DNA from: Armatimonadota bacterium
Lineage (GTDB): Bacteria > Armatimonadota > Fimbriimonadia > Fimbriimonadales > Fimbriimonadaceae
Assembly: GCA_018268255.1 (NCBI GenBank)
Contig: JAFDWX010000008.1
Coordinates: forward strand, 215,269 to 279,268
Length of the DNA stretch: 64,000 bases
Direction of reading: 5' to 3'
Shown here: piece after piece, positions 17,820 through 26,298 of the stretch
Position numbering within the stretch: position 1 is the stretch's first letter
Layout of the letters: every line of letters starts with the position of its first letter
Translations under genes and position numbers: made by a program
Notes under the pieces: model-generated
Told to the model about the DNA's origin: nothing
The model's database searches: none
The model's input: the letters and a program-made list of their open reading frames with translations, nothing else

Positions 17820-18416
17820 ATGAGCGTGTTTTCGACAACAGTTCAAATCAGGGAGCAGTCGCAGGAAAAGCGGCGCGACCTATTCGAGAGCCTCATGCGC
17901 TCCACAACGCGGCAGGCGTATCACCTAGCCTATCGACTGACCGGAAACACGGTCGAGGCCGAGGATCTGGTTCAAGAGACCTACCTGCGAGCGTTTCGCT
18001 TTTTCCATCGTTACGATGATTCGCTGCCATTTACGAGTTGGCTGTACCGGATCATGACCAATGCCCACATCGACCATGTGCGGCGTCGATCCAAAGTTCA
18101 AGTCACCAGTCTCGACCGGCCCAATCCCGATAGCGCCGGACCATGGGAGTTTCCCGATGAGTCCCAAGCTCCCGATAGGCACGTCGAGGAAAATGGCATG
18201 ACCGATCAGATGGAACTTGCGCTCAAGTCGATTAGTCCAGAGTTTCGATCAGCTGTTTTGCTTGCTGATGTGGAAGGTATGGCTTACGAGGAGATCGCGG
18301 AAAGTATGCAGATTTCGATTGGGACCGTTCGAAGCCGAATTCACCGCGGGCGAAAGCAGCTTCGCAAATATCTGGAGAAGGTTTATCCGAACCTGATCCG
18401 CGAGGTGGTGGAATGA
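17820..18416 (+). CDS. ECF-family RNA polymerase sigma factor
   Basis: 198 aa from ATG 17820 with AAGGAG at 17811-17816. A TTG at 17805 is less likely. Region 2 is seen as YHLAYRLTGNTVEAEDLVQE ... AFRFFHRYDDSLPFTSWLY with DHVRRRSK. Region 4 is seen as SPEFRSAVLLADVEGMAYEE ... GTVRSRIHRGRKQLRKYL. It is RpoE/SigW-like. The stop overlaps the start of a zinc anti-sigma gene (ATGA), followed by RseB-like and HtrA genes: an envelope-stress regulon core. Autoregulation is likely but no promoter was identified. Confidence 0.95.
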   Translation: MSVFSTTVQIREQSQEKRRDLFESLMRSTTRQAYHLAYRLTGNTVEAEDLVQETYLRAFRFFHRYDDSLPFTSWLYRIMTNAHIDHVRRRSKVQVTSLDRPNPDSAGPWEFPDESQAPDRHVEENGMTDQMELALKSISPEFRSAVLLADVEGMAYEEIAESMQISIGTVRSRIHRGRKQLRKYLEKVYPNLIREVVE

Positions 18417-18865
18417 CTTGCCGCAAGACCCAGGCCAGCCTCTCCGCTTACATCGACGGGGAGTTAGGCGGGCAAGAAATGCTCAGAGTCAGGAAGCACT
18501 TGCAGCAATGCCAGGCTTGTGCCGCTGAAGCAGAGGTTCTCCGATTTGCCCAGCAGCTCCTGGCGGACATGCCCTGCCCAGAAGTGCCAATCGGACTCGA
18601 GGATCGCCTTGTCAATCACGTTTTTGCTGGAACCGGGTCGCTCCAGAAGCGCAGCACATGGCGAACCTGGGCGATGAGCAGCACCGTAGCCGCCGCTGCC
18701 GTTGCTCTCGGGCTAGTTGCTTGGACCGTGAGCCACGGAGCCCCTCAGAGACAATCGGACCCAGCGACCTTGGCTCAGTCGGTCGATCAGAACGAAGCCT
18801 ATTTTGCGGGAGGCGATCCGGTGAGTCCTCATGCGCCGGTCTTCTCGGTGAGCGATGCGCCTTAA
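18413..18865 (+). CDS. Zinc-binding (ZAS/zf-HC2) transmembrane anti-sigma factor
   Basis: 150 aa. The N-terminal anti-sigma domain carries the H29-x3-C33-x2-C36 motif with C3, as in ZAS-type anti-sigma proteins. A single transmembrane helix follows at about 84-104 (WAMSSTVAAAAVALGLVAWT), and a short exported tail of about 45 residues completes it. It should hold the upstream sigma factor at the membrane until cleaved. The downstream gene starts inside its last codons (11-nt overlap). Confidence 0.88.
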   Translation: MTCRKTQASLSAYIDGELGGQEMLRVRKHLQQCQACAAEAEVLRFAQQLLADMPCPEVPIGLEDRLVNHVFAGTGSLQKRSTWRTWAMSSTVAAAAVALGLVAWTVSHGAPQRQSDPATLAQSVDQNEAYFAGGDPVSPHAPVFSVSDAP

Positions 18866-19835
18866 TGGCAGACTGTTAAGGACCCCTCTTTGCATCGTCT
18901 GGGCGCTGTCTGTAAGCATTTCCACCGGTGCACCCCCTAAGAACCCGGAGTCGATCCTTCTCCAAATTTTCAAACGCACGGTCGCCGTTCCATACCGCCA
19001 GTTGGTGACGATGCGTGGGGGACCGGGAAGCAAAGGCCACATGAAGGTCTCCATCGTTGGTGACGTCCGGGGTCGGTCAGCAATGACCATCTTGGAGCCG
19101 CTAACGGAGACGGGCCGAACAATCATCGACGATGGGGTGGATTTGACCACCTATATCGCTGACTCGAAGACCGTGATTACCCAGCCTTCGCCTCGGAGAA
19201 CCGAACCGGCTCCAGAAAAGCGTGTTGCTCTTACGAAGCGGAACTACAATTTGTCCATCAAAGATGGTGGGAAAATCGCTGATCGTGCGACTATGGTCTT
19301 AACGGCGTCTCCCAAGGAAGAGTCTTTGCCCAAGCGGGTCTTCTATCTGGATGCTCGAGCCCTTACCATTCTTCGACAGGAAACCCTTCGCCCGGGCCGA
19401 ACCTCAGAGGTGACTCTCGACACTTATCATATCGAGTTCAGTCGAGATATCGATTTGGACGATTTGCGTCCATCCGATACCGCTGAATGGAAACTCTCCA
19501 CGTGGCCCGCTCCACAGCCCTTCAAGGACTGGGAAGACGCCGAGCGGCAGTGCAAACTCAGTTTCGAACCGCCCGTGGATTTTCCGTACGGGTTTGAAAT
19601 CGTCGGTGGTTACCTTATCGAGCGATCTAAGGCCTTGAACATCCGCCTTTCGGATGGACTCGCCCACGTTTCCGTCTATCTGTACAACACCAAGTTGGTC
19701 AAACTGCCGCGCGGGGGCCGATCGGTGGGCAAAGTGGTCAATGACATCGGAATCAACATCTACTCCGATTTGTCCACGTCGATCGAACAGGAGTTCCTCA
19801 AGGTTGTTGCCCAAGGCGTGAAGTCACGCCTTTAA
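18855..19835 (+). CDS. Exported RseB/MucB-like sigma-regulatory protein
   Basis: 326 aa with a signal sequence (PLCIVWALSVSISTGA). Residues about 35-230 show an RseB N-terminal/LolA-like half-barrel pattern (PYRQLVTMRGG, TIIDDGVDLTTYIADSKTVI, KRVFYLDARALTILRQETL). A second domain ends with INIYSDLSTSIEQEFLKVVA. In E. coli, RseB binds the exported part of RseA and senses mislocalised lipids or lipopolysaccharide. Position between the anti-sigma and HtrA genes supports the same role. Sequence similarity is modest. Confidence 0.7.
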   Translation: MRLNGRLLRTPLCIVWALSVSISTGAPPKNPESILLQIFKRTVAVPYRQLVTMRGGPGSKGHMKVSIVGDVRGRSAMTILEPLTETGRTIIDDGVDLTTYIADSKTVITQPSPRRTEPAPEKRVALTKRNYNLSIKDGGKIADRATMVLTASPKEESLPKRVFYLDARALTILRQETLRPGRTSEVTLDTYHIEFSRDIDLDDLRPSDTAEWKLSTWPAPQPFKDWEDAERQCKLSFEPPVDFPYGFEIVGGYLIERSKALNIRLSDGLAHVSVYLYNTKLVKLPRGGRSVGKVVNDIGINIYSDLSTSIEQEFLKVVAQGVKSRL

Positions 19836-19928
19836 GTTCAAATTGGGACTTTTGCGCCAACACTGGAACAATCTGGTAGGCGTAAAGCGTTAACGGAAAT
19901 CAGAATGAGTGTAGAAAGGAACACAAGA

Positions 19929-21563
19929 ATGAGCGTTTGGAAATCCCTCTCTTCAAAACCGTATCTTTGGCTCCTAGCTGGCGTCGTGGTCGGCGGGGCC
20001 GGACTCTCTGCCGTGCGCGAAAGCAAAGCCCATCCCACAAGCGGCATGACAAAGCCTCCGGTGCATGTATCGATGGCTGCTGCCGAATCGCGACGAGCTC
20101 ATGCCAATTTGGCAGAACTCGATCAGGAATTTGTGGACCTCGCTGAGCAAGTTTCGCCTTACGTTGTGGCCATTCAGGGCGGCGAACAGAGCACGGTCGA
20201 TGGCAAGGATCAGTTTGCGGTCCGATCAGAAGGTAGCGGCGTCATTTATCGATCCGACGGATACATCCTGACCAATGACCACGTCGTGAACGGCTACAAC
20301 AAAGTCAAAGTAGTTTTCAATGACGGTGAAGAGGTAACCGGCACCGTCATCCGAGCTGGTGACACCATGAATGACATCGCCGTGGTGAAGGTCGACAAAA
20401 CCAACCTTACCGCCGCGCCGTTCGCCGATAGCGGAGCCGTTCGAACGGGTCAGATCGCTGTCGCATTGGGTGCACCGTTTGGCATTGAGAACACGATGAC
20501 TGCGGGACACATTTCTGGTCTCGGTCGCAGTCAGGCGATTCCCGATCAGCGCTTGAATGGCACTGGAGTACGCGTCTACACAGGCATGCTGCAGACGGAC
20601 GCAGCCATCAATCCTGGCAATTCGGGTGGACCGTTGTTCAACGTCGATGGCCAGGTGATCGGTATCAACAGCTCGATTGCAGCAAATCCCACCGCTTTTG
20701 GCGGCGCGGCTGGAAATGTGGGGGTTGGATTTGCCCTTCCCAGCAACCAGGCCAAGTTCTTTGCGGACTTGATTATCGAACGCGGTGGCAAGATCACCCG
20801 GGCGTACATGGGACTCGCACCCCGCGATCTCAAGCCGTATGAGAAAAAGAAGTTCGATGTTCCGGGTGGTGCATACGTCGCGAACGTGCCAGCCCAAGGG
20901 AGTCCATCACACACGGCTGGCATCAACGAAGGCGACATCGTCACCCGAATCGGTGATCTACCCATCGAGACTGAGCTTGATCTTCGCAACGCGATGTACA
21001 AGTACCAGGCAGGGCAGTCGGTCAAGGTCGATTTTGTACGAAACGGAAAGGTGAACACCGTCGACGTGAAGTTGATCGAAGTTCCCAAGGATCTGGCGAG
21101 GAGCAACCAGCCCCGACAAGACAACTCCCCGTTTGTGCCCAAGGGCAATGATGATGGAGGAATCGACGATCTGTTCAAGGATCTACCCGACCGAATCAAA
21201 CAGTTCCACTTCAAGGGCGATGGCGATTCGAAGGAAGAACCAGCACCCAGAGCGGATCGGTCTGGGAAAGTCTCACTTGGCGTTTCGGTTTCGGAGTTGA
21301 GCTCTGGTCCACGTAATCAGTACAAAGTTCCGGCCAACGTGAAAGGCGTGCTGGTTCTGGGCGTGAACCCCGGATCCAAAGCCGCTGATCTCGGAATCGA
21401 GGAGGGAAGCGTGATCACCAACTTCAATGGCAAGGCGCTCAGCTCCGTCGATGATCTGGTGAGTGAACTCGCAAAGTTGAAATGGGGTGATACGACATCC
21501 ATTCGTTGGGTGAAGTACAACGCGAACGGGATGTCGACTTTTGAGCGACCATTTCAACTCTAG
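19929..21563 (+). CDS. HtrA/Deg-family serine protease with two PDZ domains
   Basis: 544 aa from ATG 19929, preceded by GAAAGGA. A further ATG lies at 19905. The N-terminal hydrophobic segment (LWLLAGVVVGGAGLSAV) is a signal anchor. The trypsin-like domain has the complete triad H118 (LTNDHVVNGY), D149 (MNDIAVVKVD) and S232 (NPGNSGGPLFN). PDZ1 (about 295-380) and PDZ2 (about 445-535, LGVSVSELSS ... VKGVLVLGVNPGSKAADLGI) follow. A charged linker of about 60 residues separates the PDZ domains. It is a periplasmic quality-control protease. Next to the sigma module it is either the site-1 protease for the anti-sigma factor or a target of the regulon. Confidence 0.95.
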   Translation: MSVWKSLSSKPYLWLLAGVVVGGAGLSAVRESKAHPTSGMTKPPVHVSMAAAESRRAHANLAELDQEFVDLAEQVSPYVVAIQGGEQSTVDGKDQFAVRSEGSGVIYRSDGYILTNDHVVNGYNKVKVVFNDGEEVTGTVIRAGDTMNDIAVVKVDKTNLTAAPFADSGAVRTGQIAVALGAPFGIENTMTAGHISGLGRSQAIPDQRLNGTGVRVYTGMLQTDAAINPGNSGGPLFNVDGQVIGINSSIAANPTAFGGAAGNVGVGFALPSNQAKFFADLIIERGGKITRAYMGLAPRDLKPYEKKKFDVPGGAYVANVPAQGSPSHTAGINEGDIVTRIGDLPIETELDLRNAMYKYQAGQSVKVDFVRNGKVNTVDVKLIEVPKDLARSNQPRQDNSPFVPKGNDDGGIDDLFKDLPDRIKQFHFKGDGDSKEEPAPRADRSGKVSLGVSVSELSSGPRNQYKVPANVKGVLVLGVNPGSKAADLGIEEGSVITNFNGKALSSVDDLVSELAKLKWGDTTSIRWVKYNANGMSTFERPFQL

Positions 21564-21582
21564 TCTCTCAAGAGACCCAGTA

Positions 21583-21616
21583 AATGCAGCCTTTGGAACT
21601 TTCCAAAGGCTGCATT
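21583..21616 (+). terminator. Perfect 16-bp inverted repeat after htrA
   Basis: The arms 21583-21598 and 21601-21616 are fully complementary around a 2-nt centre (an effective tetraloop after fraying). It begins 20 nt after the htrA stop and 13 nt before the next start codon. The tail (CATTTGGG) is poor in T, so it may be a Rho-assisted or bidirectional terminator, or an mRNA 3' stabiliser. Confidence 0.65.
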
Positions 21617-21629
21617 CATTTGGGTGTAG

Positions 21630-22142
21630 GTGAGCGAAGAGTTGAATAGGGCCGTGCAGCGTTGGACAGAGCTTGAGGAGCGACGAATAGCTTTGGGCGA
21701 ACGGGTGAGAGCGATGCCCGAGGGACAGCGTACGACGCCTCCCTTTCGAGGTGCACTGGCGCCAGACTCGACCATCCTCCACATGGCCATTGTTGACGAG
21801 TTCTATCCACCACTCTTAGAAGCCGGTCAGAAATCTGGGATCGTTGGACAAGCGGCGAAGCCCAACTTCATGCATCGATTCGCCGTCCGCCGTATGAACG
21901 CGGTGAAGTCGATTCCGACGCCTGGATCGCTCGCACCGAGTTCGGGACTTGATCTGGAAGCGGCGATCAACCGTTGGGCAGAAGTCCGGAGTAGGATAGA
22001 GCCGTTTGTTCATCAGGCTCCCTATGAACGCGCAGCGCTCAAACACCCGTTCTTCGGTTTGCTGAGTTTGAGTGACCTCTTGGACGTGATGGAAGCGCAC
22101 CAGACCTACCACGAGCACCGGCTATCCAAGCCGAAACGGTGA
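21630..22142 (+). CDS. DinB-like metal-binding protein
   Basis: 170 aa from GTG 21630. The four-helix DinB/DfsB pattern is suggested by STILHMAIVDEFYPPLLEAG and the C-terminal HPFFGLLSLSDLLDVMEAHQ with TYHEHR, which supply the histidine metal ligands. Members include thiol-dependent S-transferases and many proteins of unknown function. No substrate can be inferred. The start is close behind the htrA hairpin. Confidence 0.65.
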   Translation: MSEELNRAVQRWTELEERRIALGERVRAMPEGQRTTPPFRGALAPDSTILHMAIVDEFYPPLLEAGQKSGIVGQAAKPNFMHRFAVRRMNAVKSIPTPGSLAPSSGLDLEAAINRWAEVRSRIEPFVHQAPYERAALKHPFFGLLSLSDLLDVMEAHQTYHEHRLSKPKR

Positions 22143-22200
22143 TTCGACGCCCACAGTGCGGCCGAAACGAGTTCCCAAAACCTATGTAGAATGAGGTGTC

Positions 22201-23169
22201 ATGCAATACACCAACTTGGGTCGTTCGGGTCTCAAGGTTAGCCGACTCTGTCTCGGCACAATGAATTTCGGGCCCGAAACCACTGAACAGGATTCGTTCG
22301 CGATTATGGACCGTGCCCTTGAGTTGGGCATCAACTTTTTCGATACCGCCAACGTTTATGGCTGGAAAATCGGAGAGGGCATTACCGAGCAGATTATCGG
22401 GCGATGGTTTGCCCAGGGTGGCGGGCGACGCGAAAAGGTCGTTCTGGCTACTAAGTTCTATGGCGACATGGGCGAGTGGCCGAACGTTTCCCGTGTGAAT
22501 GCTCTCGCCATGCGCAAAGCGGTCGAGGCCTCGCTCACCCGGATGAAAACGGACTACATTGACCTTTATCAGATGCACCACATTTGGCGAGAAGCACCGT
22601 GGGACGAGATCTGGGAGGCGTATGAGACGCTGGTCCGCCAGGGGAAGGTGATTTACGCCGGTTCCTCGAACTTTGCCGGCTGGCACATCGCTAAGGCTCA
22701 GGGAGCCGCCAAATCACGTAACTTCCTCGGCCTGATCAGCGAGCAGAGCAAATACAGTCTCGCTGATCGAATGGTCGAACTGGAACTCCTTCCGGCATGC
22801 GAAGATTTTGGTCTCGGAGTGATTCCGTGGTCGCCTTTGGCAGGCGGTTTGTTGGCGGGCGTTACGAAGGGAATTCAAGGCGGAAGGCGAGCCGGAGACT
22901 GGGCTCAGAATCGTATCGAGAGCATTCGCCCACAGCTTGAAAAGTGGGAAGCTTTCTGCGATGAGATGGGCGAGCAACCAGCGGACGTGGCGCTAGCTTG
23001 GCTGCTGACTCGACCCGCCGTTGCAGCACCGATCATTGGGCCTCGCACCATGGATCAACTCAACGGCTCTCTTCGTGCTCTGGAGATTCAACTTTCGGCG
23101 GAGCAACTGGCAAAGATCGATGAGATCTGGCCTGGCTACAAAACTGCACCCGAGCACTACGCCTGGTAG
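22201..23169 (+). CDS. Aldo/keto reductase
   Basis: 322 aa TIM-barrel oxidoreductase using NADPH. The AKR tetrad is visible: Asp in INFFDTANVYG, Tyr in the same motif, Lys in VVLATKFYG, and His in YQMHHIWRE. C-terminal cofactor-binding residues lie in PIIGPRTMDQL. It is closest in pattern to the bacterial YajO/IolS-like group. A weak -10-like TAGAAT precedes it. Substrate unknown. Confidence 0.9.
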   Translation: MQYTNLGRSGLKVSRLCLGTMNFGPETTEQDSFAIMDRALELGINFFDTANVYGWKIGEGITEQIIGRWFAQGGGRREKVVLATKFYGDMGEWPNVSRVNALAMRKAVEASLTRMKTDYIDLYQMHHIWREAPWDEIWEAYETLVRQGKVIYAGSSNFAGWHIAKAQGAAKSRNFLGLISEQSKYSLADRMVELELLPACEDFGLGVIPWSPLAGGLLAGVTKGIQGGRRAGDWAQNRIESIRPQLEKWEAFCDEMGEQPADVALAWLLTRPAVAAPIIGPRTMDQLNGSLRALEIQLSAEQLAKIDEIWPGYKTAPEHYAW

Positions 23170-23193
23170 ATTAGCCGAGACATTGACCCTTAG

Positions 23194-23232
23194 AAGTCCC
23201 CCTCATGAGCGCGAGCGAATTGAGGGGGACTT
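23194..23232. repeat. 12-bp inverted repeat between convergent genes
   Basis: AAGTCCCCCTCA (23194-23205) and TGAGGGGGACTT (23221-23232) are perfectly complementary around a 15-nt spacer. A G-rich tail (AGGGGGAG) follows. It lies in the 93-nt gap between the convergent aldo/keto reductase and membrane-protein genes. It could serve as a bidirectional terminator. The style (pyrimidine/purine CCCCCTCA arms) is that of REP-like intergenic elements. Confidence 0.6.
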
Positions 23233-23262
23233 AGGGGGAGACCAGCACCAGCCAGAAGTGAG

Positions 23263-23778
23263 CTACCCCGCTGCACCCGCACCTGTACGCCTTCGGTACA
23301 GCCAGAGTTTCAGCGCCACAACAAGAGTCATCGCCACGCTTCCAAAGTAGCTGACGATGTGCGTGGACGCTACTGCTACTGCCCGAGCATCTTCCTCAAA
23401 CGATGGTCTTCGCTTCGGCTCTGGAATCACGATGTGGGCGACCACGAGCATCCCGACGAGCCAACACATTGCGAGCACGAATAGGATGATCGTGGCATTT
23501 CGAAGGGTTTTGGCAAAGACTGGAAATGGTACGGGGTCCGTTTTCCCAAAGAGCGAAATCACGGCTAAAACCAAACCCGCCAATCCCCCAACCCACCAAG
23601 TTGCGATGACACCCCAAAGCAAAGCCATGATGATGGGGTTTTGGGATTCGACGAGCTTTGGGTGGTGAACCGTGAAATAGGGCACCCAAAGGTGCGCCGT
23701 TACCAGATCGTGGGCAATACCGTATCCAACGCTCATCAGAACGGTGTAGCCCACGAACTTTCCGTACTCCGACTGCAT
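23263..23778 (-). CDS. Four-helix membrane protein of unknown function
   Basis: 171 aa. Four hydrophobic segments are seen: about 9-28 (VGYTVLMSVGYGIAHDLVTA), 50-75, 92-115 and 144-162. A polar loop (PEPKRRPSFEEDARAVAVAS) lies between the last two. The motif HDLVTAHLWVPYFTVHHP near the N-terminus recalls small hypothetical integral membrane proteins, but no family is recognised with confidence. It follows the GH3 gene by 13 nt on the same strand. Confidence 0.6.
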   Translation of the reverse strand: MQSEYGKFVGYTVLMSVGYGIAHDLVTAHLWVPYFTVHHPKLVESQNPIIMALLWGVIATWWVGGLAGLVLAVISLFGKTDPVPFPVFAKTLRNATIILFVLAMCWLVGMLVVAHIVIPEPKRRPSFEEDARAVAVASTHIVSYFGSVAMTLVVALKLWLYRRRTGAGAAG

Positions 23779-23791
23779 GGAGATCTGGGGC

Positions 23792-26254
23792 CTATTTTTG
23801 GGAGATCATCACGTCGCGAGACCCTGCAAAATCGACGGAAGAGTTGCCCCAGAGCACTTGGTATTTGCCGCCCGGCACCACCCAATCACCCATGGACTCG
23901 TCGTATCGCCGAAATGCGGTTTTGTCGAGTGGGATGCTGACCTTGGCCGATTCCCCGGCCTTAAGATGAACCTTGGAAAACCCCTTAAGCTCCCGAATCG
24001 CACGGTCTTGTGAAGCCGGATTCTGGACATAGATCTGGACGACGTGTGAACCGGCTCTCTTGCCCGTGTTCGTCACAGAGCAGGTTGCCACCCATCCGGT
24101 CTTCGTGGCCGTCAACTTGAAATCAGCCATTTTGAATGTGGTGTAGGACAAACCAAATCCAAACGGATAGCTCGGCTCGATTCTTGCATGGTCGAACCAG
24201 CGATATCCGACCCAGATATCGTCTTTGTAGGTCTCCTTTCCATGCTCTTCGGTTCCGGGATATCCCTCCATTCCGAACTGGTGGCTGCGCCAGTCCTCAA
24301 GTTTCTTCCCAAAAGTGACCGGAAGCCGGCCGCCAGGATCGGCATGGCCGAGAAGCACATCTGCGACTGCGCTTCCACCTTCCTGGTTGGGATACCAAGC
24401 CTCCAGAATCGCAGCGGCGCTGTTTTTGAACGCTTCCACCGAGATCGGAGCACCGTTGATGAGGACTACGGCAATTTTTGGATTGACTTTGGCGATCTCG
24501 TTAATGAACTCAGCCTGCGGTCCGATGGGGTCGAGGTTGGGCTTGTCAGCACCAAACGGACTTCCCTCGGACCATCCTTCGGAGTCGTAGCTGTGATCGG
24601 TACCTCCCACAAAAACCACCGCGTCCGCGCCTTTGGCCAACGCAACCGCAGTGCTGAATTCGTATTGTTTGGGACTTTTCACGGCCAAGTACATTTCGCC
24701 TTTGCCGATTGAATTGTAAAACTCCAGTTTCAGAGAGACCTTTTGACCCTTCTGGACTTTGATCGTGCCCATCTTGCGTTCGGTGTTGTGGTCGCCCCAG
24801 TTGTCGATGAGCAGTTTGTCGTCGGCGTACAATCTTGAGCCATCGTCGCTTCCGATGATAAGCGTTAGATCTTCCGTGCGAGGAGCGACTAGGGTGCCTG
24901 TCCAACGGTAGCTGTAGCTCCCTCCGTTCGAGTCGGTATTGACGTCGATCTTTTCCGAGTGGCCCGCAGTTGAGGATCCAGTGAAGTCCTGAGTCGACCA
25001 GCGCATCTCGTCAAATCCGCCTGGAACGTAGTCCTTTCCGATGAGTGAAAACGGTCGCGCGAACTCGAAGCCAGGTGCGAAGTCCACTTGGACCTTGCCT
25101 CCCAAAGCCTTCTTCAAACCTTCCAACACTGTAATCTCGTACGGAGGCTCAACTGCACCGCTACCTCCGCCCACAGCTCCGGTTCCAATAAGCGTGTGCT
25201 TCTTGTCCGCGTTCGGACCAATGACCGCAATGCGCTTCAATTTCTTGCTATCGAGGGGGAGCAGTGAATTTGAGTTCTTGAGCAGAACCATGCCATCGAT
25301 CGCGACTTGTTTGGCGATTTGCGCCCGTTCTTCATTGCTAACATTCTTGAGTTTCTTGTCGTCGGGCGGAGCCACGCGGCTCGCCATCAGTAGGTTTCGC
25401 CGAACCGCGTCGTTGAGTGCTTCTTCCGATATCTCTCCCTCGCGTACTCTGTCTGCCAATGCCTGGTCTTTTTTAGCGTCCATCCCAGATGGCATGTCTA
25501 GCGTCGCCCCCGATTCGAGCGCGAGCTTGTCATCGTGCCAGGCACCCCAGTCAGACATGATCACTCCATCGAAGCCCCACTCCTTGCGCAAGAGTTGCTG
25601 ATTAAGCAAGGGACTTGCGGTGCAGTAGTCGCCTTGAACCTTGTTGTACGCCGACATCAGCGACCAGACTTTGCCTTCCTGAATTGCGATTCTGAAGGGC
25701 TCGGCATAGATTTCTTCCAGCGCGCGGCGCGATGAGTACACGTCGATCGTGGTTCGCCAGACTTCTTGCTCGTTGAGAGTGAAGTGCTTTACACAGGCGG
25801 CCACGCCTTGGCTCTGGACCCCTTTGATGTACTCGGCTGCGATGTGGCCGGCGAGGTAAGGATCTTCGCCCATGTATTCGAAAGTGCGACCTCCCAAAGG
25901 CGTCCGCATTATGTTCACGGCAGGACCCAAAATCACTCGGTTGCCCGCCGCCTTCGTTTCCTGGCCAAGGGCCACACCTAATTTCCGAATGAGATCTCGG
26001 TCCCAGGTCGCGGCGTACGTGATGGCGCAAGGAAACGCCGTGGACACACCCTGTCGCACTCCCTGAGGACCATCGTTCATGCCGATTTCGGGCAGATTGT
26101 GGCTCGGCAGTTTGCCAAAAGAGAAACCACTCGAACCGTGCATCAGCGTCGCCTTTTCTTCGAGCGTGAGTCGCTTGAAGATGGAGTCGTATTTTGCTGG
26201 AAGGGAGATTGCAGGGTTGGCGAGAGCCGTAGCCGCCAGGATGGTCCACATCAT
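23792..26254 (-). CDS. Exported GH3 beta-glucosidase with inserted PA14 domain
   Basis: 820 aa with a short signal peptide (MMWTILAATALANPA). The GH3 N-terminal barrel has GVAACVKHFTLNEQE and the nucleophile region GVIMSDWGAWHDD. The GH3-C domain begins with LLKNSNSLLPLDSKKLKRIA and is interrupted at about 380-540 by a PA14-type module (YRWTGTLVAPRTEDLTLIIG, SDDGSRLYADDKLLIDNWGD). It resumes with DAVVFVGGTDHSYDSEGWSE and ends in a fibronectin-III-like domain. This GH3-PA14 layout occurs in many plant-polysaccharide degraders. Aryl-beta-glucosidase or similar activity is expected outside the cytoplasm. Confidence 0.93.
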   Translation of the reverse strand: MMWTILAATALANPAISLPAKYDSIFKRLTLEEKATLMHGSSGFSFGKLPSHNLPEIGMNDGPQGVRQGVSTAFPCAITYAATWDRDLIRKLGVALGQETKAAGNRVILGPAVNIMRTPLGGRTFEYMGEDPYLAGHIAAEYIKGVQSQGVAACVKHFTLNEQEVWRTTIDVYSSRRALEEIYAEPFRIAIQEGKVWSLMSAYNKVQGDYCTASPLLNQQLLRKEWGFDGVIMSDWGAWHDDKLALESGATLDMPSGMDAKKDQALADRVREGEISEEALNDAVRRNLLMASRVAPPDDKKLKNVSNEERAQIAKQVAIDGMVLLKNSNSLLPLDSKKLKRIAVIGPNADKKHTLIGTGAVGGGSGAVEPPYEITVLEGLKKALGGKVQVDFAPGFEFARPFSLIGKDYVPGGFDEMRWSTQDFTGSSTAGHSEKIDVNTDSNGGSYSYRWTGTLVAPRTEDLTLIIGSDDGSRLYADDKLLIDNWGDHNTERKMGTIKVQKGQKVSLKLEFYNSIGKGEMYLAVKSPKQYEFSTAVALAKGADAVVFVGGTDHSYDSEGWSEGSPFGADKPNLDPIGPQAEFINEIAKVNPKIAVVLINGAPISVEAFKNSAAAILEAWYPNQEGGSAVADVLLGHADPGGRLPVTFGKKLEDWRSHQFGMEGYPGTEEHGKETYKDDIWVGYRWFDHARIEPSYPFGFGLSYTTFKMADFKLTATKTGWVATCSVTNTGKRAGSHVVQIYVQNPASQDRAIRELKGFSKVHLKAGESAKVSIPLDKTAFRRYDESMGDWVVPGGKYQVLWGNSSVDFAGSRDVMISQK

Positions 26255-26298
26255 GATTTCATTTTAGCGAACCTGGGAAATACTGATTGAGGCATTCG

